64,000 nt of DNA, from contig CAZPIC010000010.1 in the NCBI GenBank assembly GCA_964586835.1, positions 1 through 64,000 on the forward strand. The letters are read 5' to 3'. The DNA is from CAZLYF01 sp964586835. Its GTDB lineage: Bacteria; Bacillota; Clostridia; Christensenellales; Aristaeellaceae. The notes under the pieces were generated by a model. That model saw only the letters and a list, made by a program, of their open reading frames with translations. It was not told the DNA's origin and ran no database searches. A program made the position numbers and the translations under genes. Of the stretch, positions 1 to 8,380 are shown piece after piece. How positions within the stretch are numbered: position 1 is the stretch's first letter; each line of letters opens with the position of its first letter.

Positions 1-348
1 GCCAGTTTTTCCAGTGTTTTCAACGGGTTTTGAGGTTTTCAGCAGGCCCTATATATTCGACGTCTTTTCAAAAAGTCCTTTTGGTCACAGAAAATTAATA
101 TTTGTTAATAATTCATAATACAATCGAGATAAATCGTTCATGCGTTAGCCCTGGCACAGGTTCCATCACCTGCCCGCCAGAGCTGGTATAGATTGTCAAA
201 AACCGCTACGCCAGCGAAACCACAACAATCTCCTGCCAAAGAAGGCGGTGGCTGCTGCTCGCTGTGATCCGCTGCATCCCAGGCTGCTCCGATGACTGGT
301 TCTCTGCAAAACAAGCACAGCGCAATGGCTTTGGACTTGAAATGGCGC
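1..348. other. Left-edge stretch without a recognised gene
   Basis: No convincing gene was found here. Positions about 85-135 are strikingly AT-rich against the rest of the window. The first 50 bases show repeated short T runs. On the minus strand a TTG at position 23 opens a frame that runs off the left edge, but it has no ribosome site, so I do not call it. The open frames opposite rpsT in this area look like shadows of the coding strand. Confidence 0.5.
95..123 (-). promoter_or_regulatory. Possible leftward promoter
   Basis: On the minus strand a TTGTAT box (positions 118-123) lies exactly 17 bases from a TATTAA box (95-100), inside the AT-rich patch. It would drive a gene lying off the left edge. 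The -10 match is only 4 of 6 and AT-rich DNA produces such hits by chance, so this is weak. Confidence 0.25.
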
Positions 349-377
349 TTGCGCACGCCGGTCGGCTGTGATATCAT
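349..377 (+). promoter_or_regulatory. rpsT promoter
   Basis: The boxes are TTGCGC (349-354), a 17-base spacer, and TATCAT (372-377). Transcription would begin near 384, leaving a short leader before the ribosome site at 401-409. Position and spacing fit a sigma-A promoter for the S20 gene. Confidence 0.6.
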
Positions 378-415
378 CGCTTCGCAATTTGGCACAGAGC
401 AGGGAGGTGAAAGGA

Positions 416-685
416 TTGCCGGTCAACAGGTCCGCCATCAAGCGCGCGCGATTGTCCAGCCAAAGAAACCTGCGTAACCGCATGGTCAAGACCAGGGTGA
501 AAACCGAGGTCAGGAAATATGCCGTTGCCCTGGGTGAAGACGCATCAAAAGCTGGAGAGCAGCTGAAAGCTGCCAGCTCCATGATCGACAGGGCTGTCAC
601 GAAGGGCGTTTTGCACAAGAACGCGGCGAATCGGCGCAAGTCACGGCTGGCCAAAGCCCTGAACAAAGCCCAGGCAGGGGGATGA
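416..685 (+). CDS. rpsT: 30S ribosomal protein S20
   Basis: This is small-subunit ribosomal protein S20, which binds 16S rRNA early in 30S assembly. The product is 89 residues, the usual S20 length, and is very rich in Lys and Arg. The N-terminal pattern SAIKRARLSSQRNLRNR and the C-terminal HKNAANRRKSRLAK are typical of the family. I place the start at TTG 416 because a strong ribosome site (AGGGAGGTG, 401-409) lies seven bases before it and the family begins with M-P at this point. An earlier ATG at 368 would add 16 unrelated residues and lies on top of the promoter. The gene is monocistronic, with its own promoter and a terminator just downstream. Confidence 0.95.
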   Translation: MPVNRSAIKRARLSSQRNLRNRMVKTRVKTEVRKYAVALGEDASKAGEQLKAASSMIDRAVTKGVLHKNAANRRKSRLAKALNKAQAGG

Positions 686-704
686 AGGGGCACCAGCTTC
701 CGTG

Positions 705-728
705 TACCGCAGAAATGCGGTATTTTTT
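705..728 (+). terminator. Intrinsic terminator of rpsT
   Basis: A perfect 7-bp stem (705-711 with 716-722), closed by a GAAA tetraloop, is followed directly by six T residues (723-728). It sits 20 bases after the rpsT stop codon. This is a textbook rho-independent terminator acting on the plus strand only. Confidence 0.9.
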
Positions 729-897
729 ATATCCTTATAGAGGGCATCCCTGGCGTGGGCAGGAATGAAAGCGCGGCACGGCAGTCGTTTCCGGTCCGAA
801 CAGGGCGCCGATTGAAGGGCTGTAGCCACCCGTTTTAGGAGCACTGCAGCCGAAGGCCAGAGCCGCACGCTACGCTGCCTCATGGACGAACCCCTTG

Positions 898-1836
898 TCA
901 GTCAGGCAGCGGAGAAAGCCTATGGATGTCCCCCAGCGCGGATGCGATCCTCGCTGCGAGCCCCGCGTTGTGATAGACAAGCCGGATGTTGGAAGCTAAG
1001 CTGTCTCCCGCGGTGAGCTCGGAAACCCTCTTGAGCAGAAACGGCGTGGTCTCCTTGCCGCGGATCCCCAAGGCCTTCGCTTCCCGGAGGGCATCGGTGA
1101 TCACATGCTCAACGACACCGGGATCCAGGGCATATTCTCTGGGGATGGGGTTGCAGACCAGCATACCGCCGCTGTATCCGATCTCGCGCTGGGCTCTGAT
1201 CGCGTCGGCGATCTCCTCGGGGGTCTCCATCCTGTAATCAACTGCAAAGCCGCTCCTGTCCGAATAGAAAGCCGGCAATTCGTCTGTCTGGTAACCGATG
1301 ACGGGAACGCCCTTTGTTTCAAGATACTCAAGCGTCAGGCTGATATCGAGGATAGCCTTGGGGCCCGCACAGACGACTGCGACAGGGGTGCGCGCAAGCT
1401 CTTCAAGATCCGCCGAGACATCCATGCTTGTCTCGGCGCCCCTGTGTACGCCGCCGATACCGCCGGTGGCAAACACGGAGATTCCAGCCAGGGCGGCGAT
1501 GATCATCGTGGCCGAAACGGTCGTGGCTCCGTCCATGCCCCGCGCCGCAAGGATCGGAAGGTCTCTTCGGCTTGCCTTGCGCACCCGGGTGCCTGCGCGA
1601 CTCAGCTGCTCAAGCTGCTCTGGAACCAGCCCGGCGCAGAGACGTCCGCTAAGGACGGCCACCGTAGCCGGTTCCGCGCCCTGTTCCCTGACGATGGCTT
1701 CGCAGCGCAAAGCGGTCTTTAAGTTTTCCGGGTAGGGCATCCCGTGGCTGATGATGGTGCTCTCCAGGGCGACGACGGGCTTTCCAGCCTCCAGCGCCTC
1801 CTGCACGGCATTTGAAAAGGACACACGGTTCGTCAT
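898..1836 (-). CDS. psuG: Pseudouridine-5'-phosphate glycosidase
   Basis: This enzyme reversibly cleaves the C-C glycosidic bond of pseudouridine 5'-phosphate to uracil and ribose 5-phosphate, and acts with pseudouridine kinase in RNA-nucleoside salvage. The 312-residue product has the family's usual length. It shows the conserved N-terminal block ALESTIISHGMPYPEN and the later GGIGGVHRGAE segment. Its ATG overlaps the stop of the kinase gene (ATGA), and an AGGAGGAAG ribosome site lies inside the kinase 3' end, so the two are translationally coupled. It is the last gene of the SNF2-ruvCAB-queA-psuK-psuG run. No terminator is visible after it. Confidence 0.93.
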   Translation of the reverse strand: MTNRVSFSNAVQEALEAGKPVVALESTIISHGMPYPENLKTALRCEAIVREQGAEPATVAVLSGRLCAGLVPEQLEQLSRAGTRVRKASRRDLPILAARGMDGATTVSATMIIAALAGISVFATGGIGGVHRGAETSMDVSADLEELARTPVAVVCAGPKAILDISLTLEYLETKGVPVIGYQTDELPAFYSDRSGFAVDYRMETPEEIADAIRAQREIGYSGGMLVCNPIPREYALDPGVVEHVITDALREAKALGIRGKETTPFLLKRVSELTAGDSLASNIRLVYHNAGLAARIASALGDIHRLSPLPD

Positions 1837-2702
1837 GGCTTCTTCCTCCTGTCTAACCCTGACACCCGCAGGAGATGCTCTCCCGCAAGGCGAAGGCCGA
1901 GTCTAGCGCAGTCTTTTACGCTTTCGCCCCGGGAGAGGGCAAGGGCGATGCCCGCGGTCATGGCGTCCCCGGCGCCGGTCGCCCGCTTTGTGGGAACCCT
2001 TTCCGCAGGCAGGAAGCCTTCCTCCTGCGCCGTAGCATAATAAAGCCCATCTGCGCCCAGCGAAACATAGACCTGGGCTACGCCCCTGCGAAGCAGTACG
2101 CGCGCTGCTTCCTGGGGGCCACTTTCGCCGGTCATGCCCTCAGCCTCAATGAGGTTGGGCTTGATGGCTGTCAGCGAAGGAAGGATCCCGAGCAGCCGGT
2201 TCGCCTTGGCACCGCTGACAGGGTCGGCGACCAGCGGCGAGCTGAGGGACGAAGCGGCTGCCGCAAGCGTCGCTGCCGGCAGGTTTGCCTCCAGCACACA
2301 CACAGCTGGAGGAACTGCCTCCTTCAGGGCGCCTCTCAGCATGGCAGGCGTGAGCATTTCAGAAGCACGCATATCGTTGACTGCCGCCACCATGTCTCCT
2401 TGCTCATCATGGATCGCCAGGTATACGGAGCTGACAGGGGGAGCGCCCTGGGGGGACAGGCAGGCGATACCCTCCTTCTTCAGAGAATCCTGAAGAAATT
2501 CCGCCCATGGACCGATCCCTGTCCATGCAAGCAGGGTCACAGAGGCACCATGACGGGCGAGGTGCTCGGCAATATTCCTCCCGACCCCTCCGGGGGCTAG
2601 GTGCACATGGCCGATGTTGGAGTCTCTCAGGACGAAGGAGACCGAAGGGGTCCCCAGGATGTCCACATTGATGGCGCCTATGACGAGAATGGGCACAGAC
2701 AC
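1833..2702 (-). CDS. psuK: PfkB-family kinase, probably pseudouridine kinase
   Basis: This PfkB/ribokinase-fold sugar kinase most likely phosphorylates pseudouridine for the glycosidase encoded next to it. The N-terminal nucleoside-binding region (GAINVDILG) and the C-terminal GAGDAMTAG anion-hole/catalytic-base motif of PfkB kinases are both present. The substrate is inferred from the overlapping psuG partner rather than from sequence alone. I chose GTG at 2702, which has GGAGGG nine bases upstream, a site that overlaps the queA stop. This gives 289 residues, normal for the family. A start at 2798 would add 32 non-homologous residues inside queA. Confidence 0.88.
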   Translation of the reverse strand: MSVPILVIGAINVDILGTPSVSFVLRDSNIGHVHLAPGGVGRNIAEHLARHGASVTLLAWTGIGPWAEFLQDSLKKEGIACLSPQGAPPVSSVYLAIHDEQGDMVAAVNDMRASEMLTPAMLRGALKEAVPPAVCVLEANLPAATLAAAASSLSSPLVADPVSGAKANRLLGILPSLTAIKPNLIEAEGMTGESGPQEAARVLLRRGVAQVYVSLGADGLYYATAQEEGFLPAERVPTKRATGAGDAMTAGIALALSRGESVKDCARLGLRLAGEHLLRVSGLDRRKKP

Positions 2703-2718
2703 GCTGAGAGTCCCTCCT

Positions 2719-3828
2719 TCAGGAGTGTTCCACACAGCACTCAGTTGGAGTACAGGCTGCAGCGGGTGGCCCGCATGGGGCGGGCTCGTCTCGGACAAGG
2801 TCCCTACCTATCAGCATGCAGTCCCCGAAGCTGAAAAAACGGTACTGAAGGCTGACAGCCTCGCGGTACGCTTCAAGGGCGTTCTGTGTACCCATGAAGG
2901 CGCTGACAAGCATCAGCAGGGTGCTTTCAGGCAGGTGGAAATTGGTCAACAGCAGGTCCGTCACCCGGAATACGGCGCCGGGGAGCAGATAAAGGGCCGT
3001 GTATCCGCTGCCTGGGCGGACGATGCCCTCCCTGTCTGCCAGTGTTTCCAGCGTGCGTACGGAGGTGGTCCCCACACAGACGATCCGGCCCCCGGCGCGC
3101 CTGGTGGCATTGATCTTCTCAGCGGCTTCATCGGAAAGGCTGTAAAATTCGCTGTGCATGACATGGTCTTCGGGGTGCTCGCTTTTGACAGGGCGAAAGG
3201 TACCCAGACCTACATGGAGCACAAGCCGAACGGTATCCGCCCCTGCTTCCCGGACCCTGTCAAGGGCCTGTTCTGTGAAGTGCAGACCCGCGGTTGGCGC
3301 CGCCACGCTGCCGTCGTGCGCCGCATAGACCGTCTGGTACCGGTCCGGATCCGCAGGCTTGCTGTGGATATAGGGGGGGAGAGGCATTTCGCCGAGTTTT
3401 TCAAGGGCTTCGCTGAAAGAGCTCCGGCACGTAAAATGCACGATGCGCCCCCCTTGAGCAGTGTGCTCGCCGATGACAGCCCTTAAATAGCCGTCGCCGA
3501 AAAGCAGTTCGGCCCCCTTCTTCAGCCGCCTCCCCGGGTATACAAGGGCCTCCCAGGCATCCGTCGACCGCTGTTTCAGCAGCAGGACTTCTGCCGGGAT
3601 GCCTGTATCGGCCTTGATACCCCGCAGCCGTGCGGGAATCACCCTTGACTCATTGAGCACAAGCAGGTCTCCGGGCTTCAGAAAGCCCGGGAAATCGTGA
3701 AAAGACCTGTGGGCACGAAGGCCATTGTCGCGGTTGCACACCAGCATGCGGCTCGCGTCACGAGGTTCGACCGGATGCTGGGCGATCAGCGGTTCGGGCA
3801 GGGCATAGCGGAAGTCACTGGTCTTCAT
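2719..3828 (-). CDS. queA: S-adenosylmethionine:tRNA ribosyltransferase-isomerase
   Basis: QueA transfers and isomerises the ribosyl group of S-adenosylmethionine onto preQ1 in tRNA, forming epoxyqueuosine in the wobble position. The 369-residue product begins in family style ([19 protein letters not shown]) and carries the conserved [15 protein letters not shown] and [13 protein letters not shown] segments. The start at 3828 lies inside the ruvB 3' end (14-base overlap), so translation is probably coupled. A start further upstream would add 65 residues that are only ruvB in another frame. The C-terminus carries about 20 extra Cys/Pro-rich residues. No tgt gene is nearby, so the other queuosine steps must be encoded elsewhere. 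Confidence 0.95.
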   Translation of the reverse strand: MKTSDFRYALPEPLIAQHPVEPRDASRMLVCNRDNGLRAHRSFHDFPGFLKPGDLLVLNESRVIPARLRGIKADTGIPAEVLLLKQRSTDAWEALVYPGRRLKKGAELLFGDGYLRAVIGEHTAQGGRIVHFTCRSSFSEALEKLGEMPLPPYIHSKPADPDRYQTVYAAHDGSVAAPTAGLHFTEQALDRVREAGADTVRLVLHVGLGTFRPVKSEHPEDHVMHSEFYSLSDEAAEKINATRRAGGRIVCVGTTSVRTLETLADREGIVRPGSGYTALYLLPGAVFRVTDLLLTNFHLPESTLLMLVSAFMGTQNALEAYREAVSLQYRFFSFGDCMLIGRDLVRDEPAPCGPPAAACTPTECCVEHS

Positions 3829-4867
3829 CAAACATGCCGGTCTGAGCCGCAAAGCCGCTCGGATCAGGCCCGGAAAAGGGCCTGGAAAGATGCTCGAAGG
3901 CTGCGCGGGTGGCCACCCTGCCACGGGGCGTGCGCTGGATGAATCCCAGCTGCAACAGGTAGGGTTCGTACACGTCTTCAATGGTGATGGCATCCTCACC
4001 TGTTGCGGCAGCCAGGGTGTCAAGGCCTACGGGACCACCGGAAAACTTGTCGATCATGGTTTCCAGGACACTGCGATCGACACGGTCAAGCCCCAGCTCG
4101 TCCACGTCCAGAAGCTTGAGTCCCTCGCGAGCGACTGAAATGGACACACTCCCATCCGCCCGCACCTGGGCATAGTCCCGGACACGGCGGAGCAGGCGGT
4201 TGGCAATGCGTGGCGTGCCACGGCTCCGCCGCGCGATCTCAGCAATCCCCGCTAAGTCAGCGGGCATGCCGAAGATGCTTGCAGAACGGGTGAGAATGCG
4301 CGCAAGCTCGTCCGCGGAATAGAGCTCCAGGCGGAACATCATGCCAAAGCGGTCTCTCAGGGGAGAGGACAGCTGCCCTGCGCGCGTCGTAGCCCCTACG
4401 AGGGTGAAATGCGGCAGGTCCAACCTCATAGAGCGGGCTGTCGGTCCCTTGCCGATCATGATGTCCAGTGCATAATCCTCCATGGCGGGGTAGAGGACCT
4501 CTTCCACCGCCCGTGACAGACGGTGGATTTCGTCGATGAAAAGGACATCGCCTGATGAAAGATTGGTGAGAATGGACGCGAGATCGCCTGGGCGCTCAAT
4601 CGCGGGGCCGGAAGTGATGCGGATATTCTGGCCCATCTCGGCAGCGACAATGCAGGCAAGCGTAGTCTTGCCGAGCCCCGGAGGTCCGTACAGGAGGATG
4701 TGGTCTAGGGAGTCCCTCCTGGCAAGCGCAGCTTTGATATAGATCTCCAGACTCTCGCGAATGGATTCCTGGCCTACGTATTCCTTCAGCGTCTTGGGAC
4801 GCAGCGTCCGCTCCGCCTCCACGTCTTCCACCAGAGCCCCGGACAGCACGAGTCGATCGGCATGCAT
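3815..4867 (-). CDS. ruvB: Holliday junction branch-migration ATPase RuvB
   Basis: RuvB is the hexameric AAA+ motor that, loaded by RuvA, drives branch migration of Holliday junctions. The 350-residue protein has Walker [10 protein letters not shown] at residues 61-69, Walker B with DEIH at 112-115, and sensor I GATTRAG near 158-164. The C-terminal winged helix, with RTPRGRVAT, binds DNA. Length and order match the family. The gene follows ruvA by three bases and overlaps queA, consistent with one transcript. Confidence 0.98.
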   Translation of the reverse strand: MHADRLVLSGALVEDVEAERTLRPKTLKEYVGQESIRESLEIYIKAALARRDSLDHILLYGPPGLGKTTLACIVAAEMGQNIRITSGPAIERPGDLASILTNLSSGDVLFIDEIHRLSRAVEEVLYPAMEDYALDIMIGKGPTARSMRLDLPHFTLVGATTRAGQLSSPLRDRFGMMFRLELYSADELARILTRSASIFGMPADLAGIAEIARRSRGTPRIANRLLRRVRDYAQVRADGSVSISVAREGLKLLDVDELGLDRVDRSVLETMIDKFSGGPVGLDTLAAATGEDAITIEDVYEPYLLQLGFIQRTPRGRVATRAAFEHLSRPFSGPDPSGFAAQTGMFDEDQ

Positions 4868-4870
4868 GGC

Positions 4871-5479
4871 TTATCCTTTCATCATGCCGCGCAGGGCAAG
4901 TCGGACGATATCGTCCGCCCCTGCCCCGTCACCGGCTTCAGCGCGCACGGCGGAAACCGCCCTCAGGGCCTCACCGCGGGTGTAGCCGAGCGATAACAGC
5001 GCCAGCACGGCCTCGTCTGTCGCACCGCTTTCGCCCACACGCGGTCCATCGCTGTCCAGGTCCTCGCCGAAAGCGTCGAGTGAAAGTTTGTCTTTCAGCT
5101 CCAGCGCGATCCGCTGCGCTGTTTTCTTCCCAACCCCCTGTGCCCGAGACAGCATGGCTGTGTCTCCCGTGATGATGGCGAGCGTCAGTTCTTTCAGGGG
5201 CATGCTGTTAAGGATACCCATCGCCGTCCGCGGTCCGATACCGGAAATCCCTGTCAGGCGGAGAAAGAGGTTTTTTTCCTCCAGCGAACAGAAACCGAAC
5301 AGTTCCAGCGCATCGTCGCGGACGTTCAGCCAGGTATAGACGCGAAAGGACTCGCCCCGACCGGGCGCTCCCGAGAGAACAGCCTGAGAGGCGATCAGCC
5401 GATACCCAACGCCCCCGGCAGCGAGCACAAGCTCCCCGCTTGTCTTTGTGTCTACGATCCCTTCTATGAACGCGTACAT
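4871..5479 (-). CDS. ruvA: Holliday junction DNA-binding protein RuvA
   Basis: RuvA binds four-way junctions as a tetramer and recruits RuvB. The 202-residue product has the N-terminal OB fold (MYAFIEGIVDTK), helix-hairpin-helix motifs near 70-125 (LTGISGIGPRTAMGIL and AQGVGKKTAQRIALELKDK) and a C-terminal helical domain that contacts RuvB. It lies between ruvC and ruvB with gaps of 13 and 3 bases, the standard ruvCAB order. Confidence 0.97.
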   Translation of the reverse strand: MYAFIEGIVDTKTSGELVLAAGGVGYRLIASQAVLSGAPGRGESFRVYTWLNVRDDALELFGFCSLEEKNLFLRLTGISGIGPRTAMGILNSMPLKELTLAIITGDTAMLSRAQGVGKKTAQRIALELKDKLSLDAFGEDLDSDGPRVGESGATDEAVLALLSLGYTRGEALRAVSAVRAEAGDGAGADDIVRLALRGMMKG

Positions 5480-5492
5480 GAAAGCCCGTCCT

Positions 5493-5987
5493 TTACTTCA
5501 TCCGGAATTGAAATCTGGATCGCCCCGCGTGGGCATGTGTCAGCGCTGCGGCAACCGCGTCAGCAGCGTCATCAGGGCGCGGGATGTCATTCAGGCGAAG
5601 GATCACCCGAACCATCTGCTGCACCTGTTGTTTTTCGGCGCGCCCATAGCCCACGACCGCCATTTTGATCTGCAGCGGGGTATACTGAAAAAGCGCATCC
5701 GTGTGACGGGCGCAGGTCCTGACCGCGACCCCGCGTGCCGCACCAACATCCATGGCAGTCGTCACGTTTCGTGCGAAGAACAGCTGCTCAAAGGCGATTT
5801 CATCAGGGCAGAAGCGATCCAGCAGCTCCTCAAGCCCTTCTTCGATACGCTGGAGGCGTTCTGGAAAACGCAGGCCGGCTGCTGTCGTAATCACACCGCA
5901 GGCGATAAAGGAGGAGTCCCCGCCTCCGGCATCGATCACGCCCCATCCCAGGGTAGCAAGGCCCGGGTCGATTCCCAGTATACGCAT
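5493..5987 (-). CDS. ruvC: Crossover junction endodeoxyribonuclease RuvC
   Basis: RuvC resolves Holliday junctions by symmetric nicking. The 164-residue protein carries the four acidic catalytic residues of the RNase H-like fold: D7 (ILGIDPG), E67 (IAFEQ), D140 and D143 (PDDAADA). The start at 5987 is set by a near-perfect AAAGGAGGT site (5992-6000). An ATG six codons upstream would sit before that site. The gene is 65 bases downstream of the SNF2-nuclease gene, probably on the same message. Confidence 0.96.
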   Translation of the reverse strand: MRILGIDPGLATLGWGVIDAGGGDSSFIACGVITTAAGLRFPERLQRIEEGLEELLDRFCPDEIAFEQLFFARNVTTAMDVGAARGVAVRTCARHTDALFQYTPLQIKMAVVGYGRAEKQQVQQMVRVILRLNDIPRPDDAADAVAAALTHAHAGRSRFQFRMK

Positions 5988-6052
5988 CCAGACCTCCTTT
6001 GGCACTGTCTTTATATAAGCGCTCAGACCCCGTCAAACGCTGCTGTTTTCAT

Positions 6053-8239
6053 CTATCCCGCAGCATCCGGCATCCATGTGTTGACCAGCATCTCCACGTG
6101 CCTTCGTGCCAGTGCGGCGGAGGCAGCCTGCTCAACGGCGGATACGGGCGCTTCACCCATCAGCCCCAGGAATTGACTGACTTTCAGGCCCAGCGCCTCC
6201 TGGATGACGGAATCGCTGCCCTGTGGGCACACAAGATAATAGCACAGAAGCGAATCACGCTGCCCGATGCGGTGCGCTCTGTCCTCTGCCTGGCTGTGTA
6301 CCGCGGGGGACCAGTCGAGTTCTCCAAACACCACGCAGCTTCCGCGCTGCAGATTCAATCCGGAGGCTGCGCGCAGGGATATGACGCACAGGTTGGTCCT
6401 TCCGTTCATAAACCTGTCAGCGCTATCGCTCTTCTTTGCGGGCGTCTCCCGGCCGGTGATGAATGCGGGCGACAGCGTCCGAAGCTCTTTTCTGTAGACA
6501 TCCATGACGGCATGGTGGTGGGCAAACAGGAGCACCTTTTCCCCTGATTCAACGAGAGCCCTGACAAACTGGCTGACATACGGCGCCTTTGCAATGCCCG
6601 TTGCCTGCCTTTCTTCCTGAGAGATCTCCCCTTCCAGAAGCGCGCGCTGGGAGGCACTGAGCGATTCGCTGTCGCGCCAGGCCTTCATTTTGAGGAGGAC
6701 AGGCTGCATAAGGCGGGTATAGAGGGTGCTGTCCGCATCAATCTCCTGAACCAGCCTGCGCTTGTCAGGGAGTTCCGGAAGCACATCCTTCTTTGTACGC
6801 CGTAGCATGAGCCCTTCCCGTCTTAAGTGGTCCCCCAGGAGTTCGGGCCTCAGGACGACGGCATTTCCGTATCCCGTGCACCATTCGCGGGAAAAGGAGT
6901 CAAAGTCGCCAAGGAAGTGATAGTCAAGAATGTTGGTGACATGCCAGATTTCGCCACCGAGGTTGTAGATGGGCGTACCGGACAGGCCGATGACCCGGTC
7001 GCTGGCATTGGCCAAAAGGCTGGCGGCGCTGTACTTCTCTGTGCCACCGCGCCGCAGTTCCTGGATCTCGTCAAAGACAAGCGCCCTGAAAGAGAGGGTC
7101 GGGAGGGAGAACTTCCAGCCCCGCAGCAAGAGGTAGTGGATCAGGTAGATGTCCGCCTGGGGCAGCGCGTAGGGGCGCAGGCCTCGGATGACGTGTACGC
7201 GGGGAGACCTGCCTTCAAGACGGAGGAATCGCTGGATCTCCGACTGCCAGTTGCGTATCAGATGCGGCGGGACGACCACCAGGCAGGGAAAGGCTTTCAG
7301 CCACGAGAGAGCGGCCAGTGTCTCCACCGTTTTTCCAAGCCCCATTTCGTCGGCAAGCAGCGCCCTTTCCGTCCTGCAGAGCCAGGAGAAGCCTGCCTGC
7401 TGAAACTCCCGCAGCTTGCCTGAGAAACTCGCTTCATCTGGGCGGATCCCCGGATCGGCCTGCAGGGAAAGCTCCCGTTTCAGCGCGTATTCCTGCGCAT
7501 CCGCAAGCGCGCGTTCCCATCGATCCAGGTCCGCGGGCGCCACGGCCAGTGGGTATCGCTGCAGGAGCCAGTTCAAATCCCCCACAATGCGCCGGTGGGC
7601 AGAGAAGTGAGCCAGACCGCGTCGGCCACTGTTGGAGCCGGGAAAGAGGCGTTTGGCCATTTCAGTCACGACGGGCTCGCCTTTGATGGTCCAGGCCTTT
7701 CTTCTGCGGTTGTAGGAAAGGGTTCCGTACAGGCGCCCCCGGGTGTCTGCGGGCTCCAGGTACCTGGGAAGAGAACGCCTTTCATCGGCGGCGGGGAGAG
7801 CTTCTTGCGCCTCGTTAGCGGGAAGGACAGGGGGCGGGGAAGGGGCTGTCCCAGCGTGACTGGTTTTTGCCGAGGGAACGGAAATCCCCCACAGCCTGCG
7901 AAGGCTGATGCACAGACAGGGCTTTCCCTGTATCGCTTCAGGGAGGGGAAAGCCGTGTTCGCAGACAACGAGCAAGCATTCCACAAGCGGAGAGGCGGCG
8001 TAGCGTTCAAGCTGCCTGAGGAGCGATGTCCTGTTCGGGCGCCCCCGCTTGATCTCGATCCCTACGCCTTCAGTCAGGAAGTCCAGCCTGCAACGGGGCA
8101 GGATCCTGGCTTCATGCGTGTAAACAAAGCCGTGCTCCGCCAGGACGCGGGCTACCTCGAGGTGAAGGTCATACTCCGCCATGGCGACGGGGGCCCTCAG
8201 GCTTTCGATGGCGGCTTTGACCCTTTGAAGGGCCGTCAT
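6053..8239 (-). CDS. SNF2-family ATPase with N-terminal PD-(D/E)XK nuclease-like domain
   Basis: This 728-residue protein combines two modules. Residues about 20-120 fit a PD-(D/E)XK nuclease core: helix Glu28, then RLDFL with Asp53, then IEIK with Glu62 and Lys64, then a helix with Gln77. Residues about 280-700 are a SNF2/SWI2 double-stranded-DNA translocase: Walker A DEMGLGKT with Lys303, a DEIQ box at 390-393, motif III LSGTPI, and motif VI EDRAHRIGQR. The stretch around 160-280 (GTLSYNRRRKAWTI, TEMAKRLFPGS) resembles the region preceding the motor in small SMARCAL1-like bacterial proteins. The gene begins with a strong GGGGAGG site and its own promoter, and heads the ruvCAB operon. A role in remodelling or cutting branched DNA is inferred. 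The nuclease assignment comes from motif spacing only. Confidence 0.85.
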   Translation of the reverse strand: MTALQRVKAAIESLRAPVAMAEYDLHLEVARVLAEHGFVYTHEARILPRCRLDFLTEGVGIEIKRGRPNRTSLLRQLERYAASPLVECLLVVCEHGFPLPEAIQGKPCLCISLRRLWGISVPSAKTSHAGTAPSPPPVLPANEAQEALPAADERRSLPRYLEPADTRGRLYGTLSYNRRRKAWTIKGEPVVTEMAKRLFPGSNSGRRGLAHFSAHRRIVGDLNWLLQRYPLAVAPADLDRWERALADAQEYALKRELSLQADPGIRPDEASFSGKLREFQQAGFSWLCRTERALLADEMGLGKTVETLAALSWLKAFPCLVVVPPHLIRNWQSEIQRFLRLEGRSPRVHVIRGLRPYALPQADIYLIHYLLLRGWKFSLPTLSFRALVFDEIQELRRGGTEKYSAASLLANASDRVIGLSGTPIYNLGGEIWHVTNILDYHFLGDFDSFSREWCTGYGNAVVLRPELLGDHLRREGLMLRRTKKDVLPELPDKRRLVQEIDADSTLYTRLMQPVLLKMKAWRDSESLSASQRALLEGEISQEERQATGIAKAPYVSQFVRALVESGEKVLLFAHHHAVMDVYRKELRTLSPAFITGRETPAKKSDSADRFMNGRTNLCVISLRAASGLNLQRGSCVVFGELDWSPAVHSQAEDRAHRIGQRDSLLCYYLVCPQGSDSVIQEALGLKVSQFLGLMGEAPVSAVEQAASAALARRHVEMLVNTWMPDAAG

Positions 8240-8276
8240 GCGGTTTCCTCCCCAACAGAATGTGTGTTCACAGGGG

Positions 8277-8305
8277 ATTATAGGCGAAGGTACGTTTCTT
8301 TACAA
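8277..8305 (-). promoter_or_regulatory. Promoter of the SNF2-ruvCAB-queA-psuKG operon
   Basis: On the minus strand TTGTAA (8300-8305), a 17-base spacer and a consensus TATAAT (8277-8282) lie about 40 bases ahead of the SNF2 start. The pair is back-to-back with the promoter for the L,D-transpeptidase. Confidence 0.75.
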
Positions 8306-8323
8306 TGTAAGGCGCAGGCACGC

Positions 8324-8352
8324 TTGAAGACAGCATAGAGATTTGGTATGAT
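8324..8352 (+). promoter_or_regulatory. Promoter of the L,D-transpeptidase gene
   Basis: The boxes are TTGAAG (8324-8329), a 17-base spacer and TATGAT (8347-8352). The predicted start of transcription is near 8359, with a 20-base leader that contains the GGAGG ribosome site. Confidence 0.7.
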
Positions 8353-8380
8353 CCTGCCTGTGACCGGCTGGGAGGACTTG

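Noticed and set aside
138..693. Minus-strand open frames opposite rpsT
   Set aside because: They are antisense to a certain ribosomal protein gene and its promoter, lack ribosome sites, and have unlikely composition.
3829..4023. 65-residue N-terminal extension of QueA
   Set aside because: It is ruvB sequence read in another frame. QueA homology begins exactly at MKTSDF.
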